Source: Cellulomonas sp. Y8
Lineage (GTDB): Bacteria > Actinomycetota > Actinomycetes > Actinomycetales > Cellulomonadaceae
Length of the DNA stretch: 64,000 nucleotides
NCBI RefSeq assembly: GCF_008033115.1
Contig: NZ_CP041203.1
Span: 3,038,001-3,102,000, forward strand
Direction: 5' to 3'
Of this stretch, positions 25,730 to 34,267 are shown one piece after another; position 1 is the stretch's first letter, and each line of letters begins with the position of its first letter. Both the position numbers and the translations under genes were made by a program. The notes below the pieces were generated by a model. The model saw nothing but the letters and a program-made list of their open reading frames with translations. It was not told the origin of the DNA and did not search any database.

Positions 25730-26782
25730 ATGTCCCACGCACCCTCGAAGTCCCGGACCGCACTCGTCGCCGCCGCGGCCGCCGCGACCGTCGCCCTCGC
25801 GCTGGCCGCCTGCTCCGACGGCGGGAGCTCCGGCGGCGGCTCGACCACCGCGTCCGGCGGTGGCGGCGAGAAGGTCGCCGCCGTCATCAAGGGCCTCGAC
25901 AACCCGTTCTTCCAGGCCATGCAGCAGGGCATCGAGGAGACCGCGCAGACCGACGGCGTCGACGTGACCGTGCAGGCCGCGGCCGACATCGGCGACACCA
26001 CCGGCCAGGCCGACAAGCTCTCCGCCCTCGCCGGCCAGGACTTCGGCTGCTTCGTCGTCAACCCGATCAGCGGCACCAACCTGGTCCAGGCGCTCGTCCC
26101 CGTCGGCGCCGCCGGCACCCCGGTCGTCAACATCGACAACCCCATCGACGCCGACGCCGCGTCGGCCGCGAACCTCGACATCGCCACCTACATCGGCACC
26201 GACAACGAGGCCGCGGGCGGCAAGGCCGGCGACTTCGTGGTGAGCAAGGTCGCCGCCGGCTCGAAGGTCGCCATCATCGGCGGCGTCTCCGGCGACGTGA
26301 CCAGCGCCGCGCGCGTCGACGGCTTCAAGGCCGCCGTGGGCGACACGGTCGACGTGGTCCAGGAGGAGGCCGCCGACTGGAAGCGCGACGTGGCCCTCAC
26401 CAAGGCGACCGACATCATCGCCGCGAACCCCGACATCACGGCCTTCTTCGCCGCGAACGACGACATGGGCCTCGGCATCGTCAAGGCCGTCGAGAACGCG
26501 GGCCGCACCGGCGAGATCACCGTGGTGAGCGTCGACGGCAACCAGGACGCGCTGCAGTCCGTGCTCGACGGCGGGCTGAGCGCCACCGTGGCGCAGTACC
26601 CCTACGCGATCGGCTCGCTCGGCGTGCAGGCCTGCGAGGTCGCGACCGCGGGCACCGACCTGCCCGCCGAGATCGAGTCGCCCACGGCCCTCGTGGACGC
26701 GAGCACGGCGCAGCAGGCGCTCGACGCGTTCCCGCAGCCGTTCCAGGAGTTCGACAACCCCCTGACCGACCTCCTGCCCTGA
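25730..26782 (+). CDS. Sugar ABC transporter substrate-binding lipoprotein (RbsB/FrcB-like)
   Basis: Extracellular binding protein of the periplasmic-binding type 1 fold (350 residues). A lipoprotein signal peptide ends in LALAACSDG (lipidated Cys about residue 29), followed by a Gly/Ser/Thr linker. Family blocks are VIKGLDNPFFQAMQQGIEE, CFVVNPISGTNL, PVVNIDNPID, AFFAANDDMGLGIVKAVENA and TVVSVDGNQDALQSV. The ATG at 25730 has AAGGA five bases upstream. The downstream permease, ATPase, epimerase and kinase genes suggest a monosaccharide, probably a ketohexose (inference). Confidence 0.93.
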   Translation: MSHAPSKSRTALVAAAAAATVALALAACSDGGSSGGGSTTASGGGGEKVAAVIKGLDNPFFQAMQQGIEETAQTDGVDVTVQAAADIGDTTGQADKLSALAGQDFGCFVVNPISGTNLVQALVPVGAAGTPVVNIDNPIDADAASAANLDIATYIGTDNEAAGGKAGDFVVSKVAAGSKVAIIGGVSGDVTSAARVDGFKAAVGDTVDVVQEEAADWKRDVALTKATDIIAANPDITAFFAANDDMGLGIVKAVENAGRTGEITVVSVDGNQDALQSVLDGGLSATVAQYPYAIGSLGVQACEVATAGTDLPAEIESPTALVDASTAQQALDAFPQPFQEFDNPLTDLLP

Positions 26783-26891
26783 TCCGCGCGGGGCGGCGCC
26801 GACCCCCTGCGCCGCGTCGCCCCGCGCGCTCCACCCCCGCAGCCCGCCCGTCCCGCGCCGCCACCCGCGGCGCCGACCGGAGAGAGTCCTC

Positions 26892-27890
26892 GTGACCACC
26901 ACCGCAACGCCGACGACGTCGGCACCCCCTCCCACGCGCCGCGCGGTCAGCGCGCTCGCCGAGGCGCGGCACCTGAGCTTCTGGGCGGAGAACGCCGCCC
27001 CGATCGGCCTGGTCGTGCTGGTCGTCGTGTTCAGCATCCTCAGCCCGACGTTCCTCACCCTCGGCAACATCCAGGCGATGCTGGTCGCCGGCGCGATCCT
27101 GGTGATCCTCGCCGTGGCCCAGTCGTTCGTCATCACGACCGGCGGCATCGACCTGTCGATCTCGGCGACCATGACGATCGGCGCGGTCGGCTTCGGCCTC
27201 GCGTTCCGGGCCGGGCTGCCGTTCTGGCCCGCCGCGGTCGTGGGCGTGCTGTCGGCGACCGTCATCGGCCTCGCGAACGGCCTGCTGATCGCGAAGGGCA
27301 AGGTCACCGACTTCATCGCGACGCTCGGCACGCTGGGCGTGGCCACCGGCGCCGCGCTGATCCTCACGGACGGCAAGCCGATCAGCGTGTTCAGCCCGGA
27401 GCTGCTCCGGCTCACCACGGGGAAGATCGGCTTCGTCGGCTACCCGTTCGTCGTGGCGCTGGTCGTCGGCGTGCTGGCCTGGGTGGTCATGTTCCGCACC
27501 CGGTACGGCCTGCACGTGCAGGCCGTCGGCGGCAGCGAGGAGGCGTCGGTCGCCAACGGCGTCAAGGCGCCGCGGGTCCGGATCGCCGTGTACGTCTGGG
27601 CGGCCGCGCTGGCCGGCATGGCGTCCCTGCTGCTGGTCGCGCGGATCGGCGCGGCCGAGCCGGCGATCAACACGAACTACCTGCTCAACTCGATCGCCGC
27701 GGTCGTCCTCGGCGGGGTCAGCCTCTCCGGCGGCCGGGCCAAGATCGTCGGCCCGATCCTCGGCGCCCTGCTGCTCACCGCCCTGACCAACGGGCTCACG
27801 CTGCTCGCCGTCTCGCAGTTCTACCAGCCGCTCGCCGTGGGACTCGTCGTCGTCCTCGCGGCCCTGCTCACGAGGTTCCAGAAGCGATGA
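26892..27890 (+). CDS. Sugar ABC transporter permease (RbsC/FrcC-like)
   Basis: Inner-membrane permease of the BPD_transp_2 family, 332 residues, eight to ten helices. Typical blocks are SFVITTGGIDLSISATMTIG, DFIATLGTLGVATG and SIAAVVLGGVSLSGGRAKIVG. The GTG start follows GGAGAGAGTCCTC. The 109-base gap after the binding-protein gene has no clear terminator. The stop overlaps the ATPase start by four bases. Confidence 0.94.
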   Translation: MTTTATPTTSAPPPTRRAVSALAEARHLSFWAENAAPIGLVVLVVVFSILSPTFLTLGNIQAMLVAGAILVILAVAQSFVITTGGIDLSISATMTIGAVGFGLAFRAGLPFWPAAVVGVLSATVIGLANGLLIAKGKVTDFIATLGTLGVATGAALILTDGKPISVFSPELLRLTTGKIGFVGYPFVVALVVGVLAWVVMFRTRYGLHVQAVGGSEEASVANGVKAPRVRIAVYVWAAALAGMASLLLVARIGAAEPAINTNYLLNSIAAVVLGGVSLSGGRAKIVGPILGALLLTALTNGLTLLAVSQFYQPLAVGLVVVLAALLTRFQKR

Positions 27891-28663
27891 CCACCACCGT
27901 GCCCGTGACCGACCAGGGCGTCGACCTGGTCCTGACCGCGGAGAACATCACCAAGTCGTTCGGCGGCGTGCACGCCCTCAAGGGCGCCTCGATCACGATG
28001 CGCCGGGGCGAGGTCACCGCGCTCATCGGCGACAACGGCGCCGGCAAGTCCACCCTGGTGCGCTGCCTGTCGGGCATCCACCGGCCGGACGGCGGCACCA
28101 TCACCCTCGGCGGCGAGCGGGTCCAGCTGGACTCGCCGCTCGACGCCCGGGCGCACGGCATCGAGACCGTGCAGCAGAACCTCGCGCTCGTGGAGGACCT
28201 GACCGTCTGGCAGAACTTCTTCGTCGGGCGGGAGATCACCAAGGGCGTGGGCCCGGTCCGGTTCCTCGACCGCGCGGCCATGCGGGCCAAGGCCGAGACG
28301 CTGCTCGGCGGTCTCGCCGTGAACGTCCCGCCGGTGACCTCGCGCGTGCGCCGGCTGTCCGGCGGGCAGCGGCAGGCGGTCGCGATCGCCCGCGCCGCCG
28401 GCTGGGGCAGCTCGATCGTCATCATGGACGAGCCGACCGCGGCGCTCGGCGTGCAGGAGACCGCGCGCGTCGAGGCGGTCATCCGCAAGCTGCAGGACTC
28501 CGGCGTCGCGGTGCTGCTCATCAGCCACAACTTCGACCAGGTCCTCCGGCTCGCCCAGCACGTGTGGGTGATGCGGGCCGGGCTGGCCGTCGCCGAGCGG
28601 CGCGCGGACCAGACCTCGGGCGACGAGCTGGTCGCGCTCATCACCGGGGCGAAGGCCGCGTGA
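27887..28663 (+). CDS. Sugar ABC transporter ATP-binding protein (single-domain, FrcA-like)
   Basis: ATPase subunit of 258 residues with a single nucleotide-binding domain, unlike the double-domain RbsA; single-domain forms occur with FrcA-type importers. It has Walker A GDNGAGKST, Q-loop IETVQQNLALVED, signature LSGGQRQAVAIARA, Walker B VIMDEPTAALG and switch histidine LISHN. It overlaps the permease by ATGA and the next gene by GTGA, indicating one transcript. Confidence 0.93.
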   Translation: MTTTVPVTDQGVDLVLTAENITKSFGGVHALKGASITMRRGEVTALIGDNGAGKSTLVRCLSGIHRPDGGTITLGGERVQLDSPLDARAHGIETVQQNLALVEDLTVWQNFFVGREITKGVGPVRFLDRAAMRAKAETLLGGLAVNVPPVTSRVRRLSGGQRQAVAIARAAGWGSSIVIMDEPTAALGVQETARVEAVIRKLQDSGVAVLLISHNFDQVLRLAQHVWVMRAGLAVAERRADQTSGDELVALITGAKAA

Positions 28664-29574
28664 GCGCGGCGGACGCGGGCGGGCTGCCGCCCCTCGGGGT
28701 GCACGCCGGGCTCTGGGGCTTCGGCTGGGCGCCGCAGCAGGCGGACCGCACGATCGGGGCCGCCGCCCGAGCGGGGTACGACCTGATCGAGGTCCCCGCC
28801 GTCGACCGGTCGGTGCTCGACTGGCGGGACACCGGCGCGGCGCTCGACCGGCACGGGATCGCCCCCGCCGTGTCCCTCGCGCTCGGCCCGGACGACGACA
28901 TCACGTCGCCGGACCCGGCCGTGGTCGCGCGGGGCCGGCACCGGCTGGCCGAGGCCGTCGCGTTCGCCGCGGCGATCGGGTCGACCTACGTCGGCGGCGT
29001 GACGCACTCGGCGATGCGCCGGTACCTCGAGCCGCCGACCGCCACCGGCCGCGCGAGCGCCGTCGCCACCCTGCGCGACGTCGCCCGCGACGCTGCCGGG
29101 CACGGGGTGACCCTCGGCGTCGAGTACGTGAACCGGTACGAGTCGAACCTGCTCAACACCGCCGCCCAGGCGCTCGCGTTCGTCGAGGACGTCGGCGCGG
29201 ACAACGTCGTCGTGCACCTCGACACCTTCCACGCCGCGCTCGAGGAGGCCGACGTCGTCGCCCCGGTCGCCGTGGCCGGGTACCGGCTCGGCTACGTGCA
29301 CGCCTCCGAGAACCACCGGGGAGCGCTCGGCACCGGCACGCTCGACTGGCCCCGGCTGCTGCGGGCGCTGCTCGCCGCCGGGTACGCCGGGCCGATCACC
29401 GTGGAGTCGTTCGCGCGCGACGTCGTCGGGCCCGCGTCGGCCGTCGACATCGGGCTCTGGCGCGCGCAGTGGACGGACCCCGACGAGGTCGCGGAGACCT
29501 CGGTCCGGTTCCTGCGCGCGCAGCTCGCGGCCGCCGCGCTGTCGCTCGCCGCCCCGGCACCCGTGCCCGCCTGA
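28660..29574 (+). CDS. DTE-family sugar 3-epimerase / TIM-barrel isomerase, copy 1
   Basis: Xylose isomerase-like TIM barrel (304 residues). The metal-ligand positions of the D-tagatose/D-psicose 3-epimerase family are all present: Glu in LGVEYVNRYESNLLNT, Asp-His in VVHLDTFHAALEE, His in YVHASENHRGALG, and the C-terminal Glu in ITVESF. Family enzymes interconvert ketohexoses at C3, using Mn or Co. Exact substrate is unknown. The GTG start overlaps the ATPase stop. The C-terminal tail is Ala/Pro-rich. Confidence 0.82.
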   Translation: MSAADAGGLPPLGVHAGLWGFGWAPQQADRTIGAAARAGYDLIEVPAVDRSVLDWRDTGAALDRHGIAPAVSLALGPDDDITSPDPAVVARGRHRLAEAVAFAAAIGSTYVGGVTHSAMRRYLEPPTATGRASAVATLRDVARDAAGHGVTLGVEYVNRYESNLLNTAAQALAFVEDVGADNVVVHLDTFHAALEEADVVAPVAVAGYRLGYVHASENHRGALGTGTLDWPRLLRALLAAGYAGPITVESFARDVVGPASAVDIGLWRAQWTDPDEVAETSVRFLRAQLAAAALSLAAPAPVPA

Positions 29575-29615
29575 CCCCACCGACCACCCGACCACCCACT
29601 GACGAACGGAATGCC

Positions 29616-30482
29616 ATGACCAACCTGCTCGGCGTCCACGCCCTCGTCTTCGCCGGCGGCACCTCGCCCGCGGAGATGACCCAGATCATCCGGCAGACCC
29701 GCGAGGCGGGCTACGACCTCCTCGAGCTGTCGCTGCACGACTCGCCGGCCCTCGACGTGGCCGCCGCGCGCGCCGAGCTGGAGGCCGCCGGCCTCGGCAT
29801 CGTCTGCTCCCGCGGCCTCGCGTTCGACGCCGACGTGTCCAGCGACGACCCCGCGGTCGTCGAGCGGGGCGCGGCGCTGCTGCAGGACTCGCTGCGGATC
29901 ACGCACGAGCTCGGCGGCACCCACTTCACCGGGGCGCTGTACAGCGCGCTCGGCAAGTACGGCCGGCCGCTGTCGACGGCCGGGCGCGCGAACGTCGTCG
30001 CCACGCTGACCGACCTCGCGGCCGAGGCCGCGGGCCGCGGGATGACGCTCGGCCTCGAGATCTGCAACCGCTACGAGACCAACGTCATCAACACCGCCGC
30101 GGACGCGCTGCGGCTGGCCGACGACATCGGCCAGGACAACGTGCTGATCCACCTCGACACGTACCACATGAACATCGAGGAGTCCGACCTCGTGCGGCCG
30201 GTGCTGCTGGTCGGCGACCGGCTCGGCTACGTGCACATCGGGGAGAACCACCGCGGCTACCTGGGCAGCGGGCACCTCGACCTCACCGGGTTCTTCCACG
30301 CGCTCGCGGCCGTCGACTACACCGGGCCGATCACGTTCGAGTCGTTCTCCTCCGCGGTGGTCTCGCCGACGCTGTCGAACGACCTGGCGATCTGGCGGAA
30401 CCTGTGGAGCGACGGCCCCGCGCTGGCGGCGCACGCGCACCGGCACATGACGAGCCTGCTCGAGGCCAACCGTGCCGCCTGA
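29616..30482 (+). CDS. DTE-family sugar 3-epimerase / TIM-barrel isomerase, copy 2
   Basis: Paralogue of the preceding gene, 288 residues. The metal ligands are in LGLEICNRYETNVINT, LIHLDTYHMNIEE, YVHIGENHRGYLG and ITFESF; HMNIEE is closer to characterised D-psicose 3-epimerases than copy 1. A catalytic pair of glutamates is thus intact. Having two such enzymes in one operon suggests either sequential epimerisations or different substrates. The ATG at 29616 follows a 41-base gap. Its stop overlaps the kinase gene by 11 bases. Confidence 0.85.
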   Translation: MTNLLGVHALVFAGGTSPAEMTQIIRQTREAGYDLLELSLHDSPALDVAAARAELEAAGLGIVCSRGLAFDADVSSDDPAVVERGAALLQDSLRITHELGGTHFTGALYSALGKYGRPLSTAGRANVVATLTDLAAEAAGRGMTLGLEICNRYETNVINTAADALRLADDIGQDNVLIHLDTYHMNIEESDLVRPVLLVGDRLGYVHIGENHRGYLGSGHLDLTGFFHALAAVDYTGPITFESFSSAVVSPTLSNDLAIWRNLWSDGPALAAHAHRHMTSLLEANRAA

Positions 30483-31137
30483 GGGCGCGGCCGCCCCGGT
30501 CGCGGACCTCGGGGCGCTCGCGGCCCGGGTGCGCGAGCTCGCCGACCGCACCGGCCGGCGGGTCGTCGTCGGCATCGCGGGCAGCCCCGGGGCCGGCAAG
30601 ACGACGCTCGCGCTCCGGCTCGTCGAGGCGCTCGGCCCGGACGCGGTGCACCTGCCGATGGACGGGTTCCACCTGGCCAACGACACGCTCGACCGGCTCG
30701 GCCGGCACGACCGCAAGGGCGCGCTGGACACCTTCGACGGCTGGGGGTTCCTCGCCCTGCTGCGCCGGGTGCACGCCGAGACCGACCACACCGTGTACGT
30801 GCCGAGCTTCCGGCGGGAGGTCGACGAGCCGGTCGCGGCCGAGCTCGCGGTCGAGCCGCACCACGCGGTCGTCGTCGTCGAGGGGAACTACCTGCTGGTC
30901 GACGAGGGCCCGTGGGCGCAGGTCCGGGACGCGCTGGACGACGCGTGGTTCTGCGCGACGCCGGGCGGCGAGCGGGAGCGGCGGCTGGTCGACCGGCACA
31001 CCCGGCACGGCCGGACGGTCGAGGCGGCGACGGCGTGGGCGACGGAGGTCGACGGGCGGAACGCGGTGCTCATCGAGTCGACGCGCGACCGGGCGGACCT
31101 GGTGGTCTCGGGGGAGCTGGCGCCGGCCGCCGGGTGA
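30472..31137 (+). CDS. P-loop sugar/nucleoside kinase (FrcK/uridine kinase-like)
   Basis: Cytoplasmic kinase of 221 residues in the phosphoribulokinase/uridine kinase superfamily. The P-loop is GIAGSPGAGKTT at about 34-45, followed by HLPMDGFHLAN and DTFDGWGFLALLRR, typical of FrcK and YfdG-type kinases. It probably phosphorylates the sugar produced by the epimerases, trapping it inside the cell (inference from operon position). The GTG start lies within the end of the preceding gene. No phosphatase or aldolase follows, so later steps use general metabolism. Confidence 0.85.
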   Translation: MPPEGAAAPVADLGALAARVRELADRTGRRVVVGIAGSPGAGKTTLALRLVEALGPDAVHLPMDGFHLANDTLDRLGRHDRKGALDTFDGWGFLALLRRVHAETDHTVYVPSFRREVDEPVAAELAVEPHHAVVVVEGNYLLVDEGPWAQVRDALDDAWFCATPGGERERRLVDRHTRHGRTVEAATAWATEVDGRNAVLIESTRDRADLVVSGELAPAAG

Positions 31138-31324
31138 GGCCGCGCCGCCCTCCTGCGGGCGGCCGGTCGTGGCGCCGACGGTTTCCTGCGGGTCCTCCCG
31201 CGATGGCGGGCGGGCGCGCGGGAAGGCGTAGGCCGCGGCGCGGCGAGGCCCGACCCCGGGTGGACGGGCGCCGCGGCGCGGTCCGGCCCCGGGGGGACGA
31301 CGGCCGAGGGCCGCACGCGGTCGG

Positions 31325-32023
31325 ATGGGCACCGTGAGCACCGCCGTCCCCGCCCCGCACCCTGCGCCCGCCGCGCCCGTGACGGACGCAGGCGTCGCGC
31401 CGGCCACCGCCGGCCGACCTGCCGCGTCCGGGCTACCCGCCCCCGCCGTCCTCGCCGTCGCCGTCGGTGCCGGCCTCGCGGTCGGGGCGCTGACCTCGGT
31501 CGGCCAGACGCTGCTGGGCGGGACGGCGTTCGCCGGGCTGGCGAACGCCGTCAGCCCCTGGCTGGTCGCCTCGTTCCTGGTGGGCGCGCTCGCCCGGCGC
31601 GGGTGGGTCGCGGCCCTCGCCGGCCTGCTCGCCTGCGCCGGCGAGGTCGCCGGGTACTACCTGGTCGCCGACCTGCGGGGGTTCGCCGTCAGTGCGTCGT
31701 CGGTCGCCGTGTGGGTGGTCGCGGGCGTCCTCGGCGGGCCGGTGTTCGGCTGGGCCGGGCGGCTCTGGCGGACGGCGACGGGGACGTGGCGCGGGCTCGG
31801 CCCGGCGCTGCTCGTCGGGTGCTGGCTGGCCGAGGCGGTCGTGACGTACGCGGTCGTGCTGCGGTACGGCGACGACGCGGCGGTGTTCGCGGTGGTGGCG
31901 GCCCTGCTGGTGGTGCTGCTCGGCCGGGTGGGCGGGCAGACGGTCGCGCTGCTGCGCTGGCTCCCGGCCGCGACGGTCGTCGGCGCGGCCGGCTTCGCCG
32001 CGGTGCACCTGGCCCTCGGGTAG
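31325..32023 (+). CDS. DUF6518-like integral membrane protein
   Basis: Uncharacterised membrane protein of 232 residues. A Pro/Ala-rich N-terminal tail of about 40 residues is followed by five to six helices (VLAVAVGAGLAVGALTSVGQ, SPWLVASFLVGALA and others) and the helix-turn block CAGEVAGYYLVADLRG, which resembles DUF6518 proteins. Two starts are possible (ATG 31325, GTG 31333). The 187 bases before it hold no other gene that I can see. A strong hairpin follows its stop. Confidence 0.65.
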   Translation: MGTVSTAVPAPHPAPAAPVTDAGVAPATAGRPAASGLPAPAVLAVAVGAGLAVGALTSVGQTLLGGTAFAGLANAVSPWLVASFLVGALARRGWVAALAGLLACAGEVAGYYLVADLRGFAVSASSVAVWVVAGVLGGPVFGWAGRLWRTATGTWRGLGPALLVGCWLAEAVVTYAVVLRYGDDAAVFAVVAALLVVLLGRVGGQTVALLRWLPAATVVGAAGFAAVHLALG

Positions 32024-32039
32024 CCGGGGGTCGGGTGAG

Positions 32040-32075
32040 CCGCCGGGCGGGCCTGCGTAGGAGCCCGCCCGGCGG
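32040..32075. terminator. 13-bp perfect hairpin between convergent genes
   Basis: CCGCCGGGCGGGC (32040-32052) pairs perfectly with 32063-32075 around a 10-base loop. It lies between the DUF6518-like gene and the convergent ptsI gene, so it can end both transcripts. No T-tract. Confidence 0.75.
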
Positions 32076-32081
32076 GGTCGG

Positions 32082-33818
32082 TCAGCCCTCGCCGAGGAGG
32101 ACCCGCGCCACGTCGCCGTCCAGCCCGGCGCGCACCGCGGCCCGGGCCGACGCCGCGTCCGGCGCGGCCAGAGCGGCCGCGGCCAGTGCGCGGCACGCGT
32201 CCAGCGTCAGCGAGCGCAGCGCGTAGCGCGCGGCCGGCACCCGGCCCGCCGCCATCGACAGGCTGGTGATGCCGAGGCCGGCGAGCACGAGCGCCATCAG
32301 CGGGTCGGAGGCCGACTCGCCGCAGACGCCGACGGGCTTGCCGACGCGCACGCCCGCCGAGGCCGTCGCGGCGACGAGCGACAGCACGGCCGGCTGCCAC
32401 GGGTCCAGCAGGTCGGCGAGCTCGCCGCGCAGCCGGTCGGCGGCCATCGTGTACTGCGCGAGGTCGTTGGTGCCCAGGGACACGAAGTCGACCTCGGCCA
32501 GGATCGCCTCGGCGAGCAGCGCGGCCGCGGGGACCTCGACCATGACGCCGACCTTGACGATGCCCACCTCGCGTGCGGCCGACGCGAACGCCCGGGCCTC
32601 GGCGGGGGTCGCGATCATCGGGGCCATGACCCAGACGTCGGCCTGCCGCTCGGCGGGCAGCGCGCGGACGGCCGCGCCCAGCGCCGCGAGCTGCCGGGTG
32701 ACGATGCCCGGCAGCGACCGGACCAGCCGGTAGCCGCGGACGCCGAGCGCCGGGTTCTCCTCGTCGGCCTGGGTGGCGAACGCCAGCGGCTTGTCGGCGC
32801 CGGCGTCGAGCGTGCGGATGACGACCTTGCGGCCCGCGTACGCCTCGACGGCCTCGGCGTAGGCGGCGGTCTGGTCGGCGACGGCGGGCTCGGTGCGCGC
32901 GTCGAGGAACAGCACCTCGGTGCGGAACAGGCCCACGCCCTCGGTGCGCGGCGCGGCCGCGCGGGCGTCGTCGGGGGTGCCGACGTTGGCCAGCAGCGGG
33001 ACCTCGTGGCCGTCGGCGGTGGCGCCCGGCCCGGTGACGGCGGCCACGACGGCCTCGTCCTTGGCGCGGCGGGCCACGCGGTCGGCGGCCTCGGCGGACG
33101 GCGACACCTCGACGGTGCCGGCCGCGGCGTCGACGAGGACCGGCGTGCCGGCGGCCAGGGCGGTGGCGCCGGCGACCCGGACCACGCACGGCAGGCCCAG
33201 CTGGCCGGCGACGATCGCGGTGTGGCTGGTCGGGCCGCCGAGCTCGGTGACGATCGCGGCGACCTTCGACAGGTCGAGCGCCGCGGTGTCGGCGGGGGAC
33301 AGGTCGTCCGCGACCACGACGGCCGGGGCGTCTAGCGTCGCCAGGCCGGGCTCCGGCACGCCGAGCAGCCGGGCGACGGCGCGGTGCCGGACGCTGCGCA
33401 GGTCGGTGGCCCGCTCGGCGAGGTCGCCGCCGGCGGCGGTGAACACGGCGGCGAAGCCCTCGACGGCCTGGTCCAGCGCGGTGGCCGGGCCGGTGCCGGC
33501 GTGCACCAGCCGGACGGCCTCGGCGGCGAGCGCGGGGTCGCCGGCCATGGTGGCGGCGGCCTCGAGCATGTTCTGCAGGTCGGCGTTGCCGGTCGCGGCG
33601 GACCGGGCGCGCAGGTCGTCGCCGACCTCGGCGAGCACCGCGCGCAGGCGGGCCTCGGCGGCGGCCGGGTCGGCGGGCGCGGGCTCGTCGGCCGGGACCG
33701 CGGGCGGGGCGGCGACCAGGGCGACGGGGGCCAGCGCGACGCCGCGCCCCACGCCGATCCCGGCGAGCACGGTGCCGGCGGCGGGAGCCCCCGCGGGGGA
33801 TGCGTCGACGGTGGTCAC
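32082..33818 (-). CDS. ptsI: PTS enzyme I (phosphoenolpyruvate--protein phosphotransferase)
   Basis: General cytoplasmic PTS protein of 578 residues that takes phosphate from PEP and passes it to HPr. The HPr-binding helical domain occupies about residues 30-140; the phospho-histidine motif is ELGGPTSHTAIVAGQLGLPC near residue 190; the PEP-binding barrel has GVGLFRTEVLFLD, IRTLDAGADKPL, EENPALGVRGYRL, and the C-terminal CGESASDP with catalytic Cys. All catalytic residues are present. Start ATG overlaps the HPr stop, so ptsH-ptsI is one operon controlled from the leader at 34149-34258. Confidence 0.96.
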   Translation of the reverse strand: MTTVDASPAGAPAAGTVLAGIGVGRGVALAPVALVAAPPAVPADEPAPADPAAAEARLRAVLAEVGDDLRARSAATGNADLQNMLEAAATMAGDPALAAEAVRLVHAGTGPATALDQAVEGFAAVFTAAGGDLAERATDLRSVRHRAVARLLGVPEPGLATLDAPAVVVADDLSPADTAALDLSKVAAIVTELGGPTSHTAIVAGQLGLPCVVRVAGATALAAGTPVLVDAAAGTVEVSPSAEAADRVARRAKDEAVVAAVTGPGATADGHEVPLLANVGTPDDARAAAPRTEGVGLFRTEVLFLDARTEPAVADQTAAYAEAVEAYAGRKVVIRTLDAGADKPLAFATQADEENPALGVRGYRLVRSLPGIVTRQLAALGAAVRALPAERQADVWVMAPMIATPAEARAFASAAREVGIVKVGVMVEVPAAALLAEAILAEVDFVSLGTNDLAQYTMAADRLRGELADLLDPWQPAVLSLVAATASAGVRVGKPVGVCGESASDPLMALVLAGLGITSLSMAAGRVPAARYALRSLTLDACRALAAAALAAPDAASARAAVRAGLDGDVARVLLGEG

Positions 33819-34093
33819 GCCTGCTCCACCAGGTCCAGGTCGCTCTCCAGCAGGGCGGCCAGCTCGTCCAGCAGCGCCTCGGCGTCGTCGGCGGTGGAGC
33901 TCAGCTCGACCTGGTCGCCGTGCTGCAGGCGCAGGCCCATGACCGACAGGATGCTCGAGGCGTCCACGCCGGGCTCGCCCTCGCGGCTGATCAGGACGGG
34001 GTGGCCGCCCTCGGCGGCCTTGCGCGTCACCAGCGACGCCGGGCGGGCGTGCAGGCCGGTGGCGGTGGCGACTCGTGCTCGACGTCGAGGCAT
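33815..34093 (-). CDS. ptsH: PTS phosphocarrier protein HPr
   Basis: Small phosphocarrier (92 residues) between enzyme I and sugar-specific EIIA domains. The active histidine is in TGLHARPASLVTRKA; the regulatory-serine region is ASSILSVMGLRLQHGD, corresponding to Ser46 of Bacillus HPr. The ATG at 34091-34093 (MPRRRARV) is chosen for fit to the family length and a GAAGGGAAG site upstream. The stop overlaps the ptsI start. It lies downstream of a terminator/antiterminator leader. Confidence 0.95.
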   Translation of the reverse strand: MPRRRARVATATGLHARPASLVTRKAAEGGHPVLISREGEPGVDASSILSVMGLRLQHGDQVELSSTADDAEALLDELAALLESDLDLVEQA

Positions 34094-34148
34094 GGGGGAC
34101 TTCCCTTCTCGTCGCGCCGACCTGCGTCGGACGGCGCGCCAGGGCAAC

Positions 34149-34193
34149 AAAAAAGACCTGAGGCCTCCGACGCTCGCCGGTGCCTCAGGTCTT
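34149..34193 (-). terminator. Intrinsic terminator in the ptsH leader
   Basis: On the minus strand AAGACCTGAGGC (34193-34182) pairs perfectly with GCCTCAGGTCTT (34164-34153) around a 17-base loop and is followed by six U residues (34154-34149). This is the most canonical Rho-independent terminator in the window, and it lies upstream of ptsH, not after a gene. Its 5' arm overlaps the antiterminator element at 34187-34217, so the two structures are mutually exclusive. Confidence 0.9.
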
Positions 34194-34217
34194 GCCTGAA
34201 CCGCTCAGTAACAACCC
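34187..34217 (-). promoter_or_regulatory. BglG/LicT-type ribonucleic antiterminator (RAT) controlling ptsHI
   Basis: Read on the minus strand the sequence begins GGGTTGTTACTGAGCGG and ends TTCAGGCAAGACCT. The known RAT consensus has GGATTGTTACTG, a short variable loop, then CAGGCAAAACC, so the match is nearly complete, including the two conserved internal loops. The 3' end (AAGACCT) is shared with the terminator 5' arm. Binding of a BglG-family protein should therefore block termination and switch on ptsH-ptsI. The antiterminator protein gene is not in the window. Confidence 0.88.
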
Positions 34218-34228
34218 TGGTGGCGTCA

Positions 34229-34258
34229 GTTGTACGGCGGCGGCGGGCGCGGCGTCAA
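34229..34258 (-). promoter_or_regulatory. Candidate promoter of ptsH-ptsI
   Basis: On the minus strand, -35 TTGACG (34258-34253), an 18-base spacer, and -10 TACAAC (34234-34229). The predicted transcript would start near 34222, a few bases before the RAT, exactly where an antiterminator leader requires. The call is by motif and position. Confidence 0.65.
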
Positions 34259-34267
34259 ACGCCCGGG

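Noticed and set aside
25681..25970. A short alternative protein (92 codons) overlapping the start of the sugar-binding lipoprotein
   Set aside because: It is Ser/Pro/Arg-rich, out of frame with a clear lipoprotein signal, and has no conserved features.
34149..34193. Simple terminator of the VOC gene
   Set aside because: It would also fit by position, but the perfectly placed RAT element overlapping its 5' arm and the promoter between it and the VOC gene indicate a ptsH leader instead.
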